Translations under genes and position numbers: made by a program | Origin: Vogesella sp. LIG4 | GTDB lineage: Bacteria; Pseudomonadota; Gammaproteobacteria; Burkholderiales; Chromobacteriaceae | Assembly: GCF_900090205.1 (NCBI RefSeq) | Contig: NZ_LT607802.1 | Span: forward strand, 1,311,215-1,375,214 | DNA: 64,000 nucleotides | Reading direction: 5' to 3' | Part shown: positions 34,164-42,504 of the stretch, in pieces | Numbering within the stretch: the stretch's first letter is position 1 | Layout: every line of letters begins with the position of its first letter | The notes under the pieces: generated by a model | The model's input: the letters and a program-made list of their open reading frames with translations, nothing else | What the model was told of the DNA's origin: nothing | Databases searched by the model: none

Positions 34164-34206
34164 GATCAGTTTCTATCCTTGCCATAATTGCCATGGGAGG
34201 ATAAGC

Positions 34207-34896
34207 ATGCCCGCCAATATTCTGCTCGTAGAAGACGAGCCGGCGATCCAGGAGTTGATCGCCTTCAATCTGGTTCAGGCCGGCCATCACGTATTGCGTG
34301 CCAGTACCGCCGAAGTGGCGCTGACCCTGGTAAAGAACGCGCTGCCGGATCTGGTCCTGCTGGACTGGATGCTGCCAGGCGCTTCCGGCGTGGAAATCGC
34401 CCGCAAGCTGCGCGCCGACGAGCGCACCCGCCAGATCCCCATCATCATGCTGACTGCGCGTTCCGACGAGCAGGACAAGGTGCAGGGCCTGGAGGCCGGC
34501 GCCGATGACTACATCACCAAGCCGTTCTCGCCGCGCGAGCTGCTGGCGCGCATCAAGGCGGTGCTGCGCCGCCGTGCGCCGCAGATGACCGACGACGCGG
34601 TGGAAGTGAAAGGCCTGCGCCTGGACCCGGTAACCCACCGCGTGCAGGGCAATGGCGGCAGCATCGACCTGGGCCCCACCGAATTCCGCCTGCTGCACTT
34701 CTTCATGACCCATGCCGAGCGGGTGCATTCGCGCACCCAGCTGCTGGACCAGGTATGGGGCGACCACGTATTCGTGGAAGAGCGCACCGTGGACGTGCAC
34801 ATCCGCCGCCTGCGCAGCGCGCTGGAGCCCACCGGCCACGACGGGCTGATCCAGACCGTGCGCGGCACCGGCTACCGTTTTTCGGCACAGGGGTAG
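34207..34896 (+). CDS. phoB: Phosphate regulon response regulator PhoB
   Basis: The 229 aa OmpR-family regulator has receiver Asp53 in LVLLDWMLPG, Lys105 in YITKPFSPREL, and a winged-helix DNA-binding domain ending VDVHIRRLRSALEPTGHDGLIQTVRGTGYRF. The PhoB-specific sequence MLPGASGVEIARKLR and its pairing with phoR 3 bp downstream make it a phosphate regulator. The start is at MPANILLVEDEP after ggaggat; the upstream in-frame extension crosses the Pho box and is rejected. Confidence 0.95.
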   Translation: MPANILLVEDEPAIQELIAFNLVQAGHHVLRASTAEVALTLVKNALPDLVLLDWMLPGASGVEIARKLRADERTRQIPIIMLTARSDEQDKVQGLEAGADDYITKPFSPRELLARIKAVLRRRAPQMTDDAVEVKGLRLDPVTHRVQGNGGSIDLGPTEFRLLHFFMTHAERVHSRTQLLDQVWGDHVFVEERTVDVHIRRLRSALEPTGHDGLIQTVRGTGYRFSAQG

Positions 34897-34899
34897 GTC

Positions 34900-36198
34900 T
34901 TGGCCGAATTCCTGATCATGCGGCTGGTAACACTGGTCGCACTTGCCGCCGTAGCGCTGATTTGCGGCCTGGTATGGGGGCCGCTGTCTGGCATCAGCCT
35001 GATGCTGGGCCTGCTGGTGGCCTGGCTGGGCTTTCACCTCTACCACCTGGCGCAGCTGCTGCGCTGGCTGGAACGCCCGGCGCCGCGCCGCGTGCCGGAC
35101 GGCTTCGGCCCGTGGAACACCGTGTTCATGGCGCTGTACCGCCAGGCGCGCCGCCAGAAGCAGAGCAAGCGCCGGCTGGCCATCGTGCTGGACCGCTTCA
35201 TTAACGCCAGCGAGGCGATGCCGGACGGCGTGGTGGTGCTGGACGAGTACGACCGCATCGAGTGGATCAACCCGATGGCGGTGGAGCACCTGGGGCTGGA
35301 TCGCCGCCGCGATATCGGCAGCCAGATCCTGAACCTGGTGCGCGAGCCGGAATTCCACGATTACATGGCCGAGCAGCGCTACAGCCAGCCGCTGATCCTG
35401 CGCAACGGCGCCAGCGGCCAGGAGCTGGTGCTGTCCGTCCAGCTGGTGCCGTTCGACATCAAGCGCAAGCTGCTGCTCACTCGCGACATCACCCAGCTGG
35501 AGCGGGTGCAGACCGTGCACCGCGACTTCGTGGCCAATGTGTCGCACGAGCTGCGCACACCGCTTACCGTGGTGGGCGGCTTCCTGGAAACGCTGTCGGA
35601 CATGGAAGAAGTGGACGCTGCCACGCTGCAGCATTTCCTGCCGATGATGCTGGAACAGTCACGGCGCATGCAGAGCCTGGTGGAAGACCTGCTCACCCTG
35701 TCGCGCATCGAAAACAGCCCGCTGCATGCGTTGCAGGAGCCGGTGGACATGACATCCATGCTGGATACGCTGCAGGTGGAGGCCGAAGGCCTGTCGCAGG
35801 GGCGGCACAGTATCGAACTGCAGCGCGACAGCGGCCGCAATCTGCTGGGCAACCAGCAGGAGCTGCACTCGGCGTTCGGCAACCTGGTATCCAACGCGGT
35901 GCGCTACACGCCGGAAGGCGGCAACATCACCCTGCGCTGGCGCGAGCTGGACGACGGCCGTGTGGCGTTCTCGGTGGCCGATACCGGCATCGGCATTCCG
36001 GCCGAACACCTGCCGCGCCTGACCGAGCGTTTCTACCGCGTGGACCGCGGCCGCTCGCGCAACAGCGGCGGCACCGGCCTCGGCCTTGCCATCGTCAAGC
36101 ACGTACTGATGCGGCACCATGCCCGGCTGGAGGTACGCAGCGAGCCGGACAAGGGCAGCGAGTTCAGCGTGGTGTTCAGCCCGGAACAGGTGGCCTGA
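34900..36198 (+). CDS. phoR: Phosphate regulon sensor histidine kinase PhoR
   Basis: The 432 aa kinase has two N-terminal helices (about residues 8-50), a PAS domain (about 100-200, SEAMPDGVVVLDEYDRIEWIN), and a dimerisation domain with phospho-His216 in VSHELRTPLTVV. The ATPase domain has N box NLVSNAVRYTP, G1 DTGIGI and G2 GGTGLGLAIVKH. The first in-frame codon is TTG at 34900, 3 bases after the phoB stop; ATG at 34918 is an alternative start. It signals to PhoB, and phosphate sensing is normally through the Pst system, which is not in this window. Confidence 0.93.
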   Translation: MAEFLIMRLVTLVALAAVALICGLVWGPLSGISLMLGLLVAWLGFHLYHLAQLLRWLERPAPRRVPDGFGPWNTVFMALYRQARRQKQSKRRLAIVLDRFINASEAMPDGVVVLDEYDRIEWINPMAVEHLGLDRRRDIGSQILNLVREPEFHDYMAEQRYSQPLILRNGASGQELVLSVQLVPFDIKRKLLLTRDITQLERVQTVHRDFVANVSHELRTPLTVVGGFLETLSDMEEVDAATLQHFLPMMLEQSRRMQSLVEDLLTLSRIENSPLHALQEPVDMTSMLDTLQVEAEGLSQGRHSIELQRDSGRNLLGNQQELHSAFGNLVSNAVRYTPEGGNITLRWRELDDGRVAFSVADTGIGIPAEHLPRLTERFYRVDRGRSRNSGGTGLGLAIVKHVLMRHHARLEVRSEPDKGSEFSVVFSPEQVA

Positions 36199-36216
36199 AA
36201 CGGCATGAGCTACGCT

Positions 36217-36250
36217 CAAAAGGTTGGCTGCGGCCAACCTTTTGTCTTTT
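36217..36250 (+). terminator. Terminator of phoBR built from the 10-mer
   Basis: A 12 bp perfect stem caaaaggttggc/gccaaccttttg closes on a TGCG loop, followed by tctttttt. The loop and right arm together contain an exact copy of the window-wide 10-mer (36229-36238), as seen for uptake-sequence terminators in Neisseria. Confidence 0.85.
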
Positions 36251-36275
36251 TTGACGCTGCTACCGGAGGCTCATC

Positions 36276-36572
36276 ATGCTGCATCACATCGTACTGTTCC
36301 GCTTTCCCGACCATACCGACGCCGACACCATCGCCCGGGTGCAGGCCGAGTTCGCCGCGCTGGTGGCCGCCACCGGGGTGGTCAGCGATTTCCGCCATGG
36401 CCCGGATGTCAGCCCGGAAGGCCTGGCGCAGGGCTTTACCCACGGCTGGCTGCTGCAGTTTGCCGGCGTTGCCGAGCGCGATGCCTACCTGGTGCACCCG
36501 GCGCACCAGCAGTTCGTCGCCATGGTGCAGCCCTTGCTGGCCGCGGCGCTGGTGTTCGATTTCGTCGATTGA
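36276..36572 (+). CDS. Dabb family (stress-responsive alpha/beta barrel) protein
   Basis: The 98 aa product begins MLHHIVLFRFPDHTDADTIARVQAEFAAL and contains FRHGPDVSPEGLAQGFTHGWLLQFAGVAERDAYLVHPAHQQFV, the Dabb domain pattern. These proteins form dimeric ferredoxin-like barrels; the biochemical role is unknown. It lies between phoBR and tal as a probable single gene. Confidence 0.85.
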   Translation: MLHHIVLFRFPDHTDADTIARVQAEFAALVAATGVVSDFRHGPDVSPEGLAQGFTHGWLLQFAGVAERDAYLVHPAHQQFVAMVQPLLAAALVFDFVD

Positions 36573-36666
36573 GCAACGGTGCTGTAGTGGCTTTGCTTCA
36601 TGCCGGCATCGGGTTAGCATGGCCTGACGACATTTCCCGTTTTCCAGCCCTTTTCGAGTAGCACAC

Positions 36667-37728
36667 ATGAATCGATTGCAAGCCATCCGCCCGTTCGGCC
36701 AGCGCATCTGGCTGGACAACCTGTCCCGTGAACTGCTGGCCTCCGGCGAACTCGCCCGCCTGCTGCAGGAAGACGGCATTGCCGGCGTCACCTCCAACCC
36801 GGCCATCTTCCACAAGGCCATCAGCACCGACCCGCGCTACCGCGACGAGCTGGCGCAGCTGAAAACCAATGCCGCGCTGTCCGCCGAGCAGCGCTACGAG
36901 ACGCTGGTGATCGCCGACATCCAGGCCGCCTGCGACCTGAACCTGGCGCAGTACCGCGCCACCGGCGGCGACGATGGCTACGTGTCGCTGGAAGTATCGC
37001 CGGAACTGTCGCGCGACGAAGCCGGCACCCTGGCGGCTGCACGCCGGCTGTGGGCGGCCATCGACCGCCCCAACGCCATGATCAAGATCCCGGCCACGGC
37101 CGAAGGCATTGCCGCCTTCCGCCAGCTCACCGCCGAGGGTGTCAACGTCAACATCACCCTGCTGTTCTCTTTGCGCCAAGTAGAGGCCGTGTGGGATGCC
37201 TACATCGCCGGCCTGGCTGCACGCCATGCCGCCGGCCTGCCGCTGGGCCACATCAAGGCGGTGGCCAGCTTCTTCCTGTCGCGGGTGGACAGCCTGCTGG
37301 ACGAACAGCTGCCGGCCGAGCTGCAGGGCAAGGTGGCGGTGGCGTTGTCGCGCGTGGCCTACCAGCGCTACCTGGAGCGCTTCCACGGCGCTGAGTTCGC
37401 CGCGCTGAAGGCGGCAAGCGCCCGCGCCCAGTTCCTGCTGTGGGCATCCACCGGTACCAAGAACAAGGCCTACTCCGACGTGCTGTACGTGGAAAGCCTG
37501 ATCGGCGAGGAAACCGTCAACACCGTGCCGGATGCCACCCTGGCGCTGTTCCGCGACCACGGCAACGCTGCCGCCACCCTGGGCCAGGATGTGGCCGCCG
37601 CGCGCGCCACCCTGGCGGCAGCACAGGCTGCCGGCGTGGATTTCGACGTGGTGGGCGAGAAGCTGCAGCAGGACGGCCTGGTGCTGTTCGAGAAGGCGTT
37701 TGCCGAGTTGCTCAAGCTCACCGCATGA
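36667..37728 (+). CDS. tal: Transaldolase
   Basis: The 353 aa enzyme of the non-oxidative pentose phosphate pathway moves a dihydroxyacetone unit via a Schiff base on Lys140 in AMIKIPATAEGIAAF. GIAGVTSNPAIFHKAI and GVNVNITLLFSLRQ are diagnostic of this family. The length fits the long (about 350-370 aa) transaldolase class found in betaproteobacteria. The TGA stop overlaps a MITE-like element. Probably monocistronic. Confidence 0.95.
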   Translation: MNRLQAIRPFGQRIWLDNLSRELLASGELARLLQEDGIAGVTSNPAIFHKAISTDPRYRDELAQLKTNAALSAEQRYETLVIADIQAACDLNLAQYRATGGDDGYVSLEVSPELSRDEAGTLAAARRLWAAIDRPNAMIKIPATAEGIAAFRQLTAEGVNVNITLLFSLRQVEAVWDAYIAGLAARHAAGLPLGHIKAVASFFLSRVDSLLDEQLPAELQGKVAVALSRVAYQRYLERFHGAEFAALKAASARAQFLLWASTGTKNKAYSDVLYVESLIGEETVNTVPDATLALFRDHGNAAATLGQDVAAARATLAAAQAAGVDFDVVGEKLQQDGLVLFEKAFAELLKLTA

Positions 37729-37871
37729 GAACCTGCTTACGATCTGCTGCGCGTCGGTGATACTGCGTTGAAAACGTCTTCGGAATGCTCATTGACTTCA
37801 TGTCAACTCCGCTTCCTCAGCAGTTTTCGCCTTGTCTCCCCTTAGCTCGCGAGATCGTAAACAGATTCTGA
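37727..37871 (+). repeat. MITE-like repeat at the tal stop codon
   Basis: The element has terminal inverted repeats agaacctgcttacgatct (from 37728) and agatcgtaaacagattct (to about 37870), 16 of 18 matching. Its 5' G and A are shared with the tal TGA. The interior includes gatactgcgttg and cgccttgtctcc, shared with 28150-28300. No transposase is encoded; it is 145 bp in size. Confidence 0.7.
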
Positions 37872-37892
37872 GGCGACGGTTGAGGTAATGGA

Positions 37893-37917
37893 CAAGGGCT
37901 CCCGCAGGGAGCCCTTG
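37893..37917. terminator. Terminator after tal
   Basis: Perfect 11 bp stem caagggctccc/gggagcccttg with a GCA loop, followed by ctgttta. It could also serve the convergent gene ending at 37957. Confidence 0.75.
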
Positions 37918-37956
37918 CTGTTTATGGCGCCTAGCCCGCCGGCCTTGCGGCCAACC

Positions 37957-38499
37957 TCAGTCCAGCGCCGGGCAGGCGCTGTCGGCCAGCCGGCTGTCGC
38001 ACAGCTGCACGCTGCGCAGGTACTGCAGCCATTCGCTCTGCTGCGCCTTGCTGGGGCTGAACTTGAACGCCTTCTGGATCACGTAGAAGCTGTCGTGCCC
38101 CTGTATCGCCTTGAACCAGGTGAGTTCCGGCTGGCCGGTGGCGGGGTTGTTGGGGCAGGACAGATACCACAGCGCAAACGGGTAGCCGTTGTCGCGGCCA
38201 TCGGCCAGCACGTCGTAATCGCTGCCCGGGCAGGAGAACTGCCACTGGCGCACCATCACGTCGCGAAAATCCTGCGGCGTGGTGGTATGCATGCCCAGAA
38301 ACACCTGGGTGGTGAGCATCTCGTCCCAGCGGTGCACCGACTGCGCCGCCGGCACCATCTCGGTCATCACCAGGTCGTCCTTCTCGGTCTGGAAGTCGAT
38401 CTTGTAGCCGGCCGGCAGGTTTTCCACCAGGTTCTCGTTCTGCAGGGCGGCCATGGCGGGCAGGCTGGCCAGCAGCAGGGGCAACAGGGGCAGGCGCAT
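37957..38499 (-). CDS. Secreted protein of unknown function
   Basis: The 180 aa product begins with a signal peptide (MRLPLLPLLLASLPAMA). The mature part has four cysteines (SCPGS, LSCPNN, LCDS, ACPA), suggesting two disulfides, and aromatic-rich segments (FALWYLSC, SWLQYL-like EWLQYLRS). I do not recognise a family. The start is MRLPLLPLL since it gives the signal peptide; an in-frame ATG ten codons upstream would weaken it. It is not in an obvious operon. Confidence 0.6.
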   Translation of the reverse strand: MRLPLLPLLLASLPAMAALQNENLVENLPAGYKIDFQTEKDDLVMTEMVPAAQSVHRWDEMLTTQVFLGMHTTTPQDFRDVMVRQWQFSCPGSDYDVLADGRDNGYPFALWYLSCPNNPATGQPELTWFKAIQGHDSFYVIQKAFKFSPSKAQQSEWLQYLRSVQLCDSRLADSACPALD

Positions 38500-38632
38500 G
38501 ATCACCTCCGGCGGATGGCGACCCGCCACGCACTAGCCGGCGTGGCGTCCGGGTAAGGCTGCCTGCAGGCACGATGCCGCTGGCCGCTCCCAGAGTTTCA
38601 CAGTAGCACGGCCGCCGGCCGGGTGAAGCGCG

Positions 38633-39154
38633 TCAGGCGGTGCGGCGCGCGGCCATGCGCTGGCCGGCGGCGTACAGCTCATCGGCGCTGATCAGCGCCT
38701 CGGCAGTGGGGAACAGCCAGGCTTCCTCGCGGGCGGCGTGCTCGCGGTACAGGCGGGTGAATTCGTGGATCTCGCCGGCGTTCAGCCCGCTCAGGCTGCC
38801 GGCGGCGTAGGCGTTCAGGTCGTCGCGGATGGCGTTCCAGCGCGCATGCAGGTAGCCGTGCTCACCCAGCAGCTGCTCGATCTTGGGCGCCGCCTCCGGC
38901 TGGCGCGCCATGATCAGCGGGAACAGTTCGTCCTCTTCATCCTGGTGGTGCGCCGGGCCGGCCACCTCGAAATAGCGCACGATGCCGGCGATGGTATTGG
39001 TTACCGCGGTGCTGCGGCCGTTGGCATCGATATAGGCCGGCAGCGCGTCCAGCTGCTGGCAGAAGTGGCGCACCTTGTCGTGACAGGCGTTCAGCATCTC
39101 CAGCGGCGCATCGAAGGACGGCGCGGCGGCGGACAGGGAATCGAGCTTGAGCAT
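38633..39154 (-). CDS. Hemerythrin-domain protein
   Basis: The 173 aa four-helix protein has the HHE cation-binding pattern: CHDKVRHFCQQL, VAGPAHHQDEEDELFPLIM, LGEHGYLHARWNAI and FTRLYREHAAREEAWLFPTAE. The spaced His/Glu residues could bind a diiron centre; roles in oxygen, NO or iron handling are known for relatives. The start MLKLDSL follows an RBS-like aggaga. It is divergent from the GNAT-AmpD gene, with one 10-mer copy (39175-39184) between. Confidence 0.85.
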   Translation of the reverse strand: MLKLDSLSAAAPSFDAPLEMLNACHDKVRHFCQQLDALPAYIDANGRSTAVTNTIAGIVRYFEVAGPAHHQDEEDELFPLIMARQPEAAPKIEQLLGEHGYLHARWNAIRDDLNAYAAGSLSGLNAGEIHEFTRLYREHAAREEAWLFPTAEALISADELYAAGQRMAARRTA

Positions 39155-39296
39155 GGCAGTCTCCTGCGATAAAGGTTGGCCGCAGTATCGCGCTGCAAGT
39201 GTTGCCTGCCTATGACGGCGCTCAACTTCCGGCGTCTGCCGTGGGGCAGGCTGTTGCGGTAAAGTGCACCTTTGCCCGTTGAGACGGACTGCCGCG

Positions 39297-40328
39297 ATGA
39301 GCGTTCCTTTCCAGATTCGCCCGCTGCCGCGCGATGCGGCCAACCTTGCTGCCGCGCTGGCGCTGCACGATGCCGCCCATGCGCTGGAAGTGGCCTGGCT
39401 GCAGGGCTACCCCGTACCGCGGCTGTGGCCGGACGCGGCTGCCATTGCCGCCGATAGCCGCCAGCTGCTGGCGGCGTATGACGAGGCCGGCACGCTGTGC
39501 GGCCTGCTGCTGGCCAGAGCGCTGGCGGACGGCGGCATCGATATCGAACGTACGCTGGTAGCGCCGCAGCGGCTGGGCGAGGGCTGGGCCGGGCGCCTGC
39601 TCAGCGCCGCGCTGGCGCCGGTGCAGCACGCCACGGTGATGACCGCCGCCGCCAACCAGGCGGCACTGCGCTGCTACCGCAAGGCCGGCTTCAGTGTGGT
39701 GCGCGAATTTGCCGCGCCGGACGGCCTGCCGCTGCTGGCGCTGGCCTGGCAGCGCGACGATAGCCCGCTGGTGTTGCAGCTGGATGCCGATGGCTGGGTG
39801 TGCGAGGCGGAAAAACTGCCATCGCCCAACTGCGATGATTTTGCCGCACCGGCTGCCACGCCGCTGCTGGTGATCCACAACATCAGCCTGCCGCCTTACC
39901 AGTACGGCGGGCCGGGCGTGCCGCAGCTGTTCAGCAACAGCCTGGACCCGGACGAGCACCCGTACTACGCCACCATTGCCGGCCTGCGGGTGTCCTGCCA
40001 TTTCTTCATCCGCCGCGATGGCAGCCTGCTGCAGTTCGTGCCCACCAGCCGCCGCGCCTGGCATGCCGGCGTGTCGCAGTGGCACGGTCGCGAACGCTGC
40101 AACGATTTTTCGCTGGGCATCGAAATGGAAGGCTGCGACTACGAGCCGTTCTGCCATGCGCAGTACCGCACGCTGGCGGCGCTGGCGGCGCTGCTGCAGC
40201 GCGACTGCGGCGTGACGGCAATTACCGGCCACGAGTTCATCGCCCCCGGCCGCAAGAGCGACCCCGGCCCGTATTTCGACTGGGCGCGGCTGTCGGCCAG
40301 CATCGGGCGGGTGCTGCCGGAAAACTGA
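39297..40328 (+). CDS. ampD: GNAT acetyltransferase fused to AmpD amidase
   Basis: The 343 aa protein combines two domains. Residues about 1-160 are a GNAT-like fold (AYDEAGTLCGLLLARAL, ANQAALRCYRKAGFSVVREF). Residues about 165-343 are a full AmpD, the cytoplasmic 1,6-anhydro-N-acetylmuramyl-L-alanine amidase of peptidoglycan recycling: LLVIHNISLPPYQYGGPGV, RRAWHAGVSQWHGRERCNDFSLGIEMEG and GHEFIAPGRKSDPGPYFDW. Zinc ligands correspond to His194, His312 and Asp322, aligned with His34/His154/Asp164 of E. coli AmpD. There is no frameshift or stop between domains. The fusion is unusual; AmpD is normally about 180 aa and alone. Confidence 0.88.
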   Translation: MSVPFQIRPLPRDAANLAAALALHDAAHALEVAWLQGYPVPRLWPDAAAIAADSRQLLAAYDEAGTLCGLLLARALADGGIDIERTLVAPQRLGEGWAGRLLSAALAPVQHATVMTAAANQAALRCYRKAGFSVVREFAAPDGLPLLALAWQRDDSPLVLQLDADGWVCEAEKLPSPNCDDFAAPAATPLLVIHNISLPPYQYGGPGVPQLFSNSLDPDEHPYYATIAGLRVSCHFFIRRDGSLLQFVPTSRRAWHAGVSQWHGRERCNDFSLGIEMEGCDYEPFCHAQYRTLAALAALLQRDCGVTAITGHEFIAPGRKSDPGPYFDWARLSASIGRVLPEN

Positions 40329-40530
40329 AACCGCTGCGGCCAACCTCGGGCTGGCAGGCTGGGCGACGGTTTGTCCGGCCCGCGTCCGCGTGTGCGCCGG
40401 CGTTCTTCGCGTGACCGTGCAGGCAATAAATCCTCATAAAAGCCTTACTGCACAAAAGTGAGGTTTTTCAATAAATGTTTTTCGCGTTTCACCCGTATTG
40501 ATTATGCTTTAAGGGTTTTCATCTCCGGGG
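40329..40530. other. Intergenic region before the solute-binding gene
   Basis: One 10-mer copy (40335-40344) follows the AmpD stop. The AT-rich part 40470-40515 carries ttgatt-like and tatgct elements that may be a promoter for the next gene. Confidence 0.35.
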
Positions 40531-41232
40531 ATGCCCGCCACCGTGCGCATCATCAGCTTAATTGCCAGCCTGCTGTGGGCCGGCCAGCTTGCGGCACGGC
40601 CATTGCTGCTGCTCACCCAGCAGCAGGCGCCGTACGCCATGCAACAGCCGGACGGCCGTCAGTACGGCCTGGCCTTGCAGGCGGTGCGCTGCGCCCTGCA
40701 GCGCAGCGGGCAGAGCGTGGTGATCCGCTTCGTGTCCTGGTCGCGGGCGCAGCGGCTGGTGGAAAGCGGTGCGGCAGACGGCTACTTCCCCGCCTCGCGC
40801 AATCCGCAGCGCGACGTGCATGCGCAGTGGTTCGGCCCGGCGGCGCCGCAAGAATGGCGCTGGTACCTGCGGCGCGACAACCCGCTGGACCCGGCCGCGC
40901 CGGACTTCGCCCAGCGCGCCAGGGTGGGCGCCTATGCCGGCTCCAATATGCAGCAGTGGCTGCTGGATCACGGCTACCGCATCAGCGTCAGCCCGCCGGA
41001 GCATGACCAGATACTGGATGTGCTGCTGGCCGGCCGCGCCGATGCCGTCGTGGCGGCCAACCTGGCCATGGAAGCGTTGATCGCCAAGCGCGGCGTGGCC
41101 AGCCGGGTGCGCTCGGTTCTGCTGCAGGACAAACCGCTGGGGCTGTACCTGGCGCACGACTACGTGCGGCAGCAGCCGCAGCTGGTCGCCAGCCTGCCGC
41201 AGGCCATGCGGCAGTGCTACCCGGGTCGCTGA
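40531..41232 (+). CDS. Periplasmic substrate-binding protein (family 3-like, orphan)
   Basis: The 233 aa product has a signal peptide (to about LLWAGQLAARP) and a bilobed binding domain: QQAPYAMQQPDGRQYGLALQAVRCAL, VSWSRAQRLVESGAADGYFPAS and ILDVLLAGRADAVVAANLAMEALI. It resembles small amino-acid-binding proteins of the SBP_bac_3 type found alone in betaproteobacteria. No transporter genes are adjacent. The ligand is unknown. Confidence 0.7.
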   Translation: MPATVRIISLIASLLWAGQLAARPLLLLTQQQAPYAMQQPDGRQYGLALQAVRCALQRSGQSVVIRFVSWSRAQRLVESGAADGYFPASRNPQRDVHAQWFGPAAPQEWRWYLRRDNPLDPAAPDFAQRARVGAYAGSNMQQWLLDHGYRISVSPPEHDQILDVLLAGRADAVVAANLAMEALIAKRGVASRVRSVLLQDKPLGLYLAHDYVRQQPQLVASLPQAMRQCYPGR

Positions 41233-41290
41233 GTTGGCAGACGGCTGCGATGCCGTGCACCATGGCGCATCGCCATTTTGTAGCAGATAC

Positions 41291-41896
41291 ATGAACTACG
41301 CCTGCCAGCAACTCGACAGCAACGCCATCTACCGCCTGCTTACCGCACTGGTAACGCCGCGCCCCATCGCCTGGATCAGCACCCGCGGCCCGGATGGTGC
41401 GGCCAACCTTGCGCCGTATTCCTTTTTCACCGTGGCCAGCCTGTCGCCGCCGGTGCTGCTGGTCAGCCAGGTGAACCCGCGTCACGGTGGCGACAAGGAC
41501 ACGCTGCGCAATCTCGCGGCCAACGGCGAATGCGTGGTGAATATCGTCAGCCATGAACTGGCCGCGGCGATGAATGCCAGTTGCGCGCCGCTGCCCTATG
41601 GCGACAGCGAGTTCGCCGCCGCCGGCCTGGCCCCTTGTGCCAGCCAGTGGGTAGCCGCCCCGGGTGTCGCCCTGGCCAGGGCGCGTATCGAATGCCGGCT
41701 GCGCGATATCCAGCGCATCGGCGACGGCCCGATGGGCGGCAGCCTGATGCTGCTGGACGTGCTGGGCATCAGCGTGGACGACGCACTGCTGCAGGACGGC
41801 GCGGTGGATGCCGCATTGCTGGACGCCATCGGCAAGCTGGGTGGCGATGGCTACAGCACCACCCGCGAGCGCTTCGAGCAGCAGCGGCCGGCTTAA
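41291..41896 (+). CDS. Flavin-reductase-like (FMN-binding split barrel) protein
   Basis: The 201 aa product carries IYRLLTALVTPRPIAWISTRGPDGAANLAPYSFFTVASLSPPVLLVSQV, the flavin-reductase-like domain that binds FMN. DTLRNLAANGECVVNIVSHEL follows. Relatives reduce flavin or act as flavin-dependent oxidoreductases; the substrate is not evident. The start is MNYACQQLD. It ends with a stop that overlaps the convergent DUF4166 stop (TTAA). Confidence 0.82.
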   Translation: MNYACQQLDSNAIYRLLTALVTPRPIAWISTRGPDGAANLAPYSFFTVASLSPPVLLVSQVNPRHGGDKDTLRNLAANGECVVNIVSHELAAAMNASCAPLPYGDSEFAAAGLAPCASQWVAAPGVALARARIECRLRDIQRIGDGPMGGSLMLLDVLGISVDDALLQDGAVDAALLDAIGKLGGDGYSTTRERFEQQRPA

Positions 41897-42504
41897 GGCT
41901 GCGGCATCGTCGTCGGACTTGCCTCGGCGTTGGCCGCATGAGTGTCGAAGATGCCGCTGTAGCGGTACACCTCGCCCAGCAGCGGGTGGGTCAGGCGGAA
42001 GTCCATGGCAAAGCGGTTATCGTCCAGTGCCTCTTCCACGATGCTGGTGTGGCCCAGCAACCATTCGGGCAGCGGCAGCCGTAACGGGCCAAGCCGGACG
42101 ATAAAGCTCTCGCCGCGGTAGTGCAGCTGCTGGCCGACCACATAGGGCGTCATCGCCAGCCCCAGCACCGGGTTGATGTATTCGATCAGCTGGCCAGGCT
42201 TGCCGGCCTCCCAGCGGCTGTCAAAACGCAGAACCCTGCCGTCGGGAAAGACGATGCGGCGCTGCCAGCGCTGCCGGCCCTGCTGATCGTCCTTGCGCAC
42301 CTCGGTGGGCAGTTGCCGGCCGCGACGGTGTATCAGCGCGCCCATCAGGTGCAGTAGTTGCAGCAGCGGCTGCATGGCAAGCGGGTAGTGGATGTCCAGG
42401 TGGCCATGCTCCACGCTGTGGCCAGCTACGTAATGGGCCTGCAAGGCGGCTGGCAGCTGATGCCAGTGCCTGCCCAGAATCTGTTGCATCAGGCTGCTCA
42501 TCAT
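41893..42504 (-). CDS. DUF4166 domain protein
   Basis: The 203 aa product has the DUF4166 pattern: GRHWHQLPAALQAHYVAGHS near the start, RIVFPDGRVLRFDSRWEAGKPGQLIEYINPVLGLAM, and the C-terminal IVEEALDDNRFAMDFRLTHPLLGEVYRYSGIF. The function is unknown. It is the last gene of a four-gene coupled operon and overlaps the previous stop by four bases (two consecutive ATGs, 42504 and 42501). GGAG lies 8 bases upstream. Confidence 0.8.
   Translation of the reverse strand: MMSSLMQQILGRHWHQLPAALQAHYVAGHSVEHGHLDIHYPLAMQPLLQLLHLMGALIHRRGRQLPTEVRKDDQQGRQRWQRRIVFPDGRVLRFDSRWEAGKPGQLIEYINPVLGLAMTPYVVGQQLHYRGESFIVRLGPLRLPLPEWLLGHTSIVEEALDDNRFAMDFRLTHPLLGEVYRYSGIFDTHAANAEASPTTMPQP

Larger units (their letters stand above)
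33753..34206. other. Divergent intergenic region between asnC-like gene and phoB
   Basis: The 454 bp region without ORFs contains a promoter-like pair, a ~189 nt stretch ending in a strong terminator (probable small RNA), and the phoB promoter with a Pho box. ttgtatacaa (33789-33798) is a 10 bp palindrome near the AsnC-type gene start and may be an operator. Confidence 0.6.

Noticed and set aside
34138..34206. The longer phoB start at 34138
   Set aside because: It would translate through the Pho box; the ATG at 34207 begins the standard receiver domain and has a ribosome site.
40335..40530. A possible small ORF between the AmpD fusion and the binding-protein gene
   Set aside because: No ribosome site and no recognisable protein; the region looks like a promoter.
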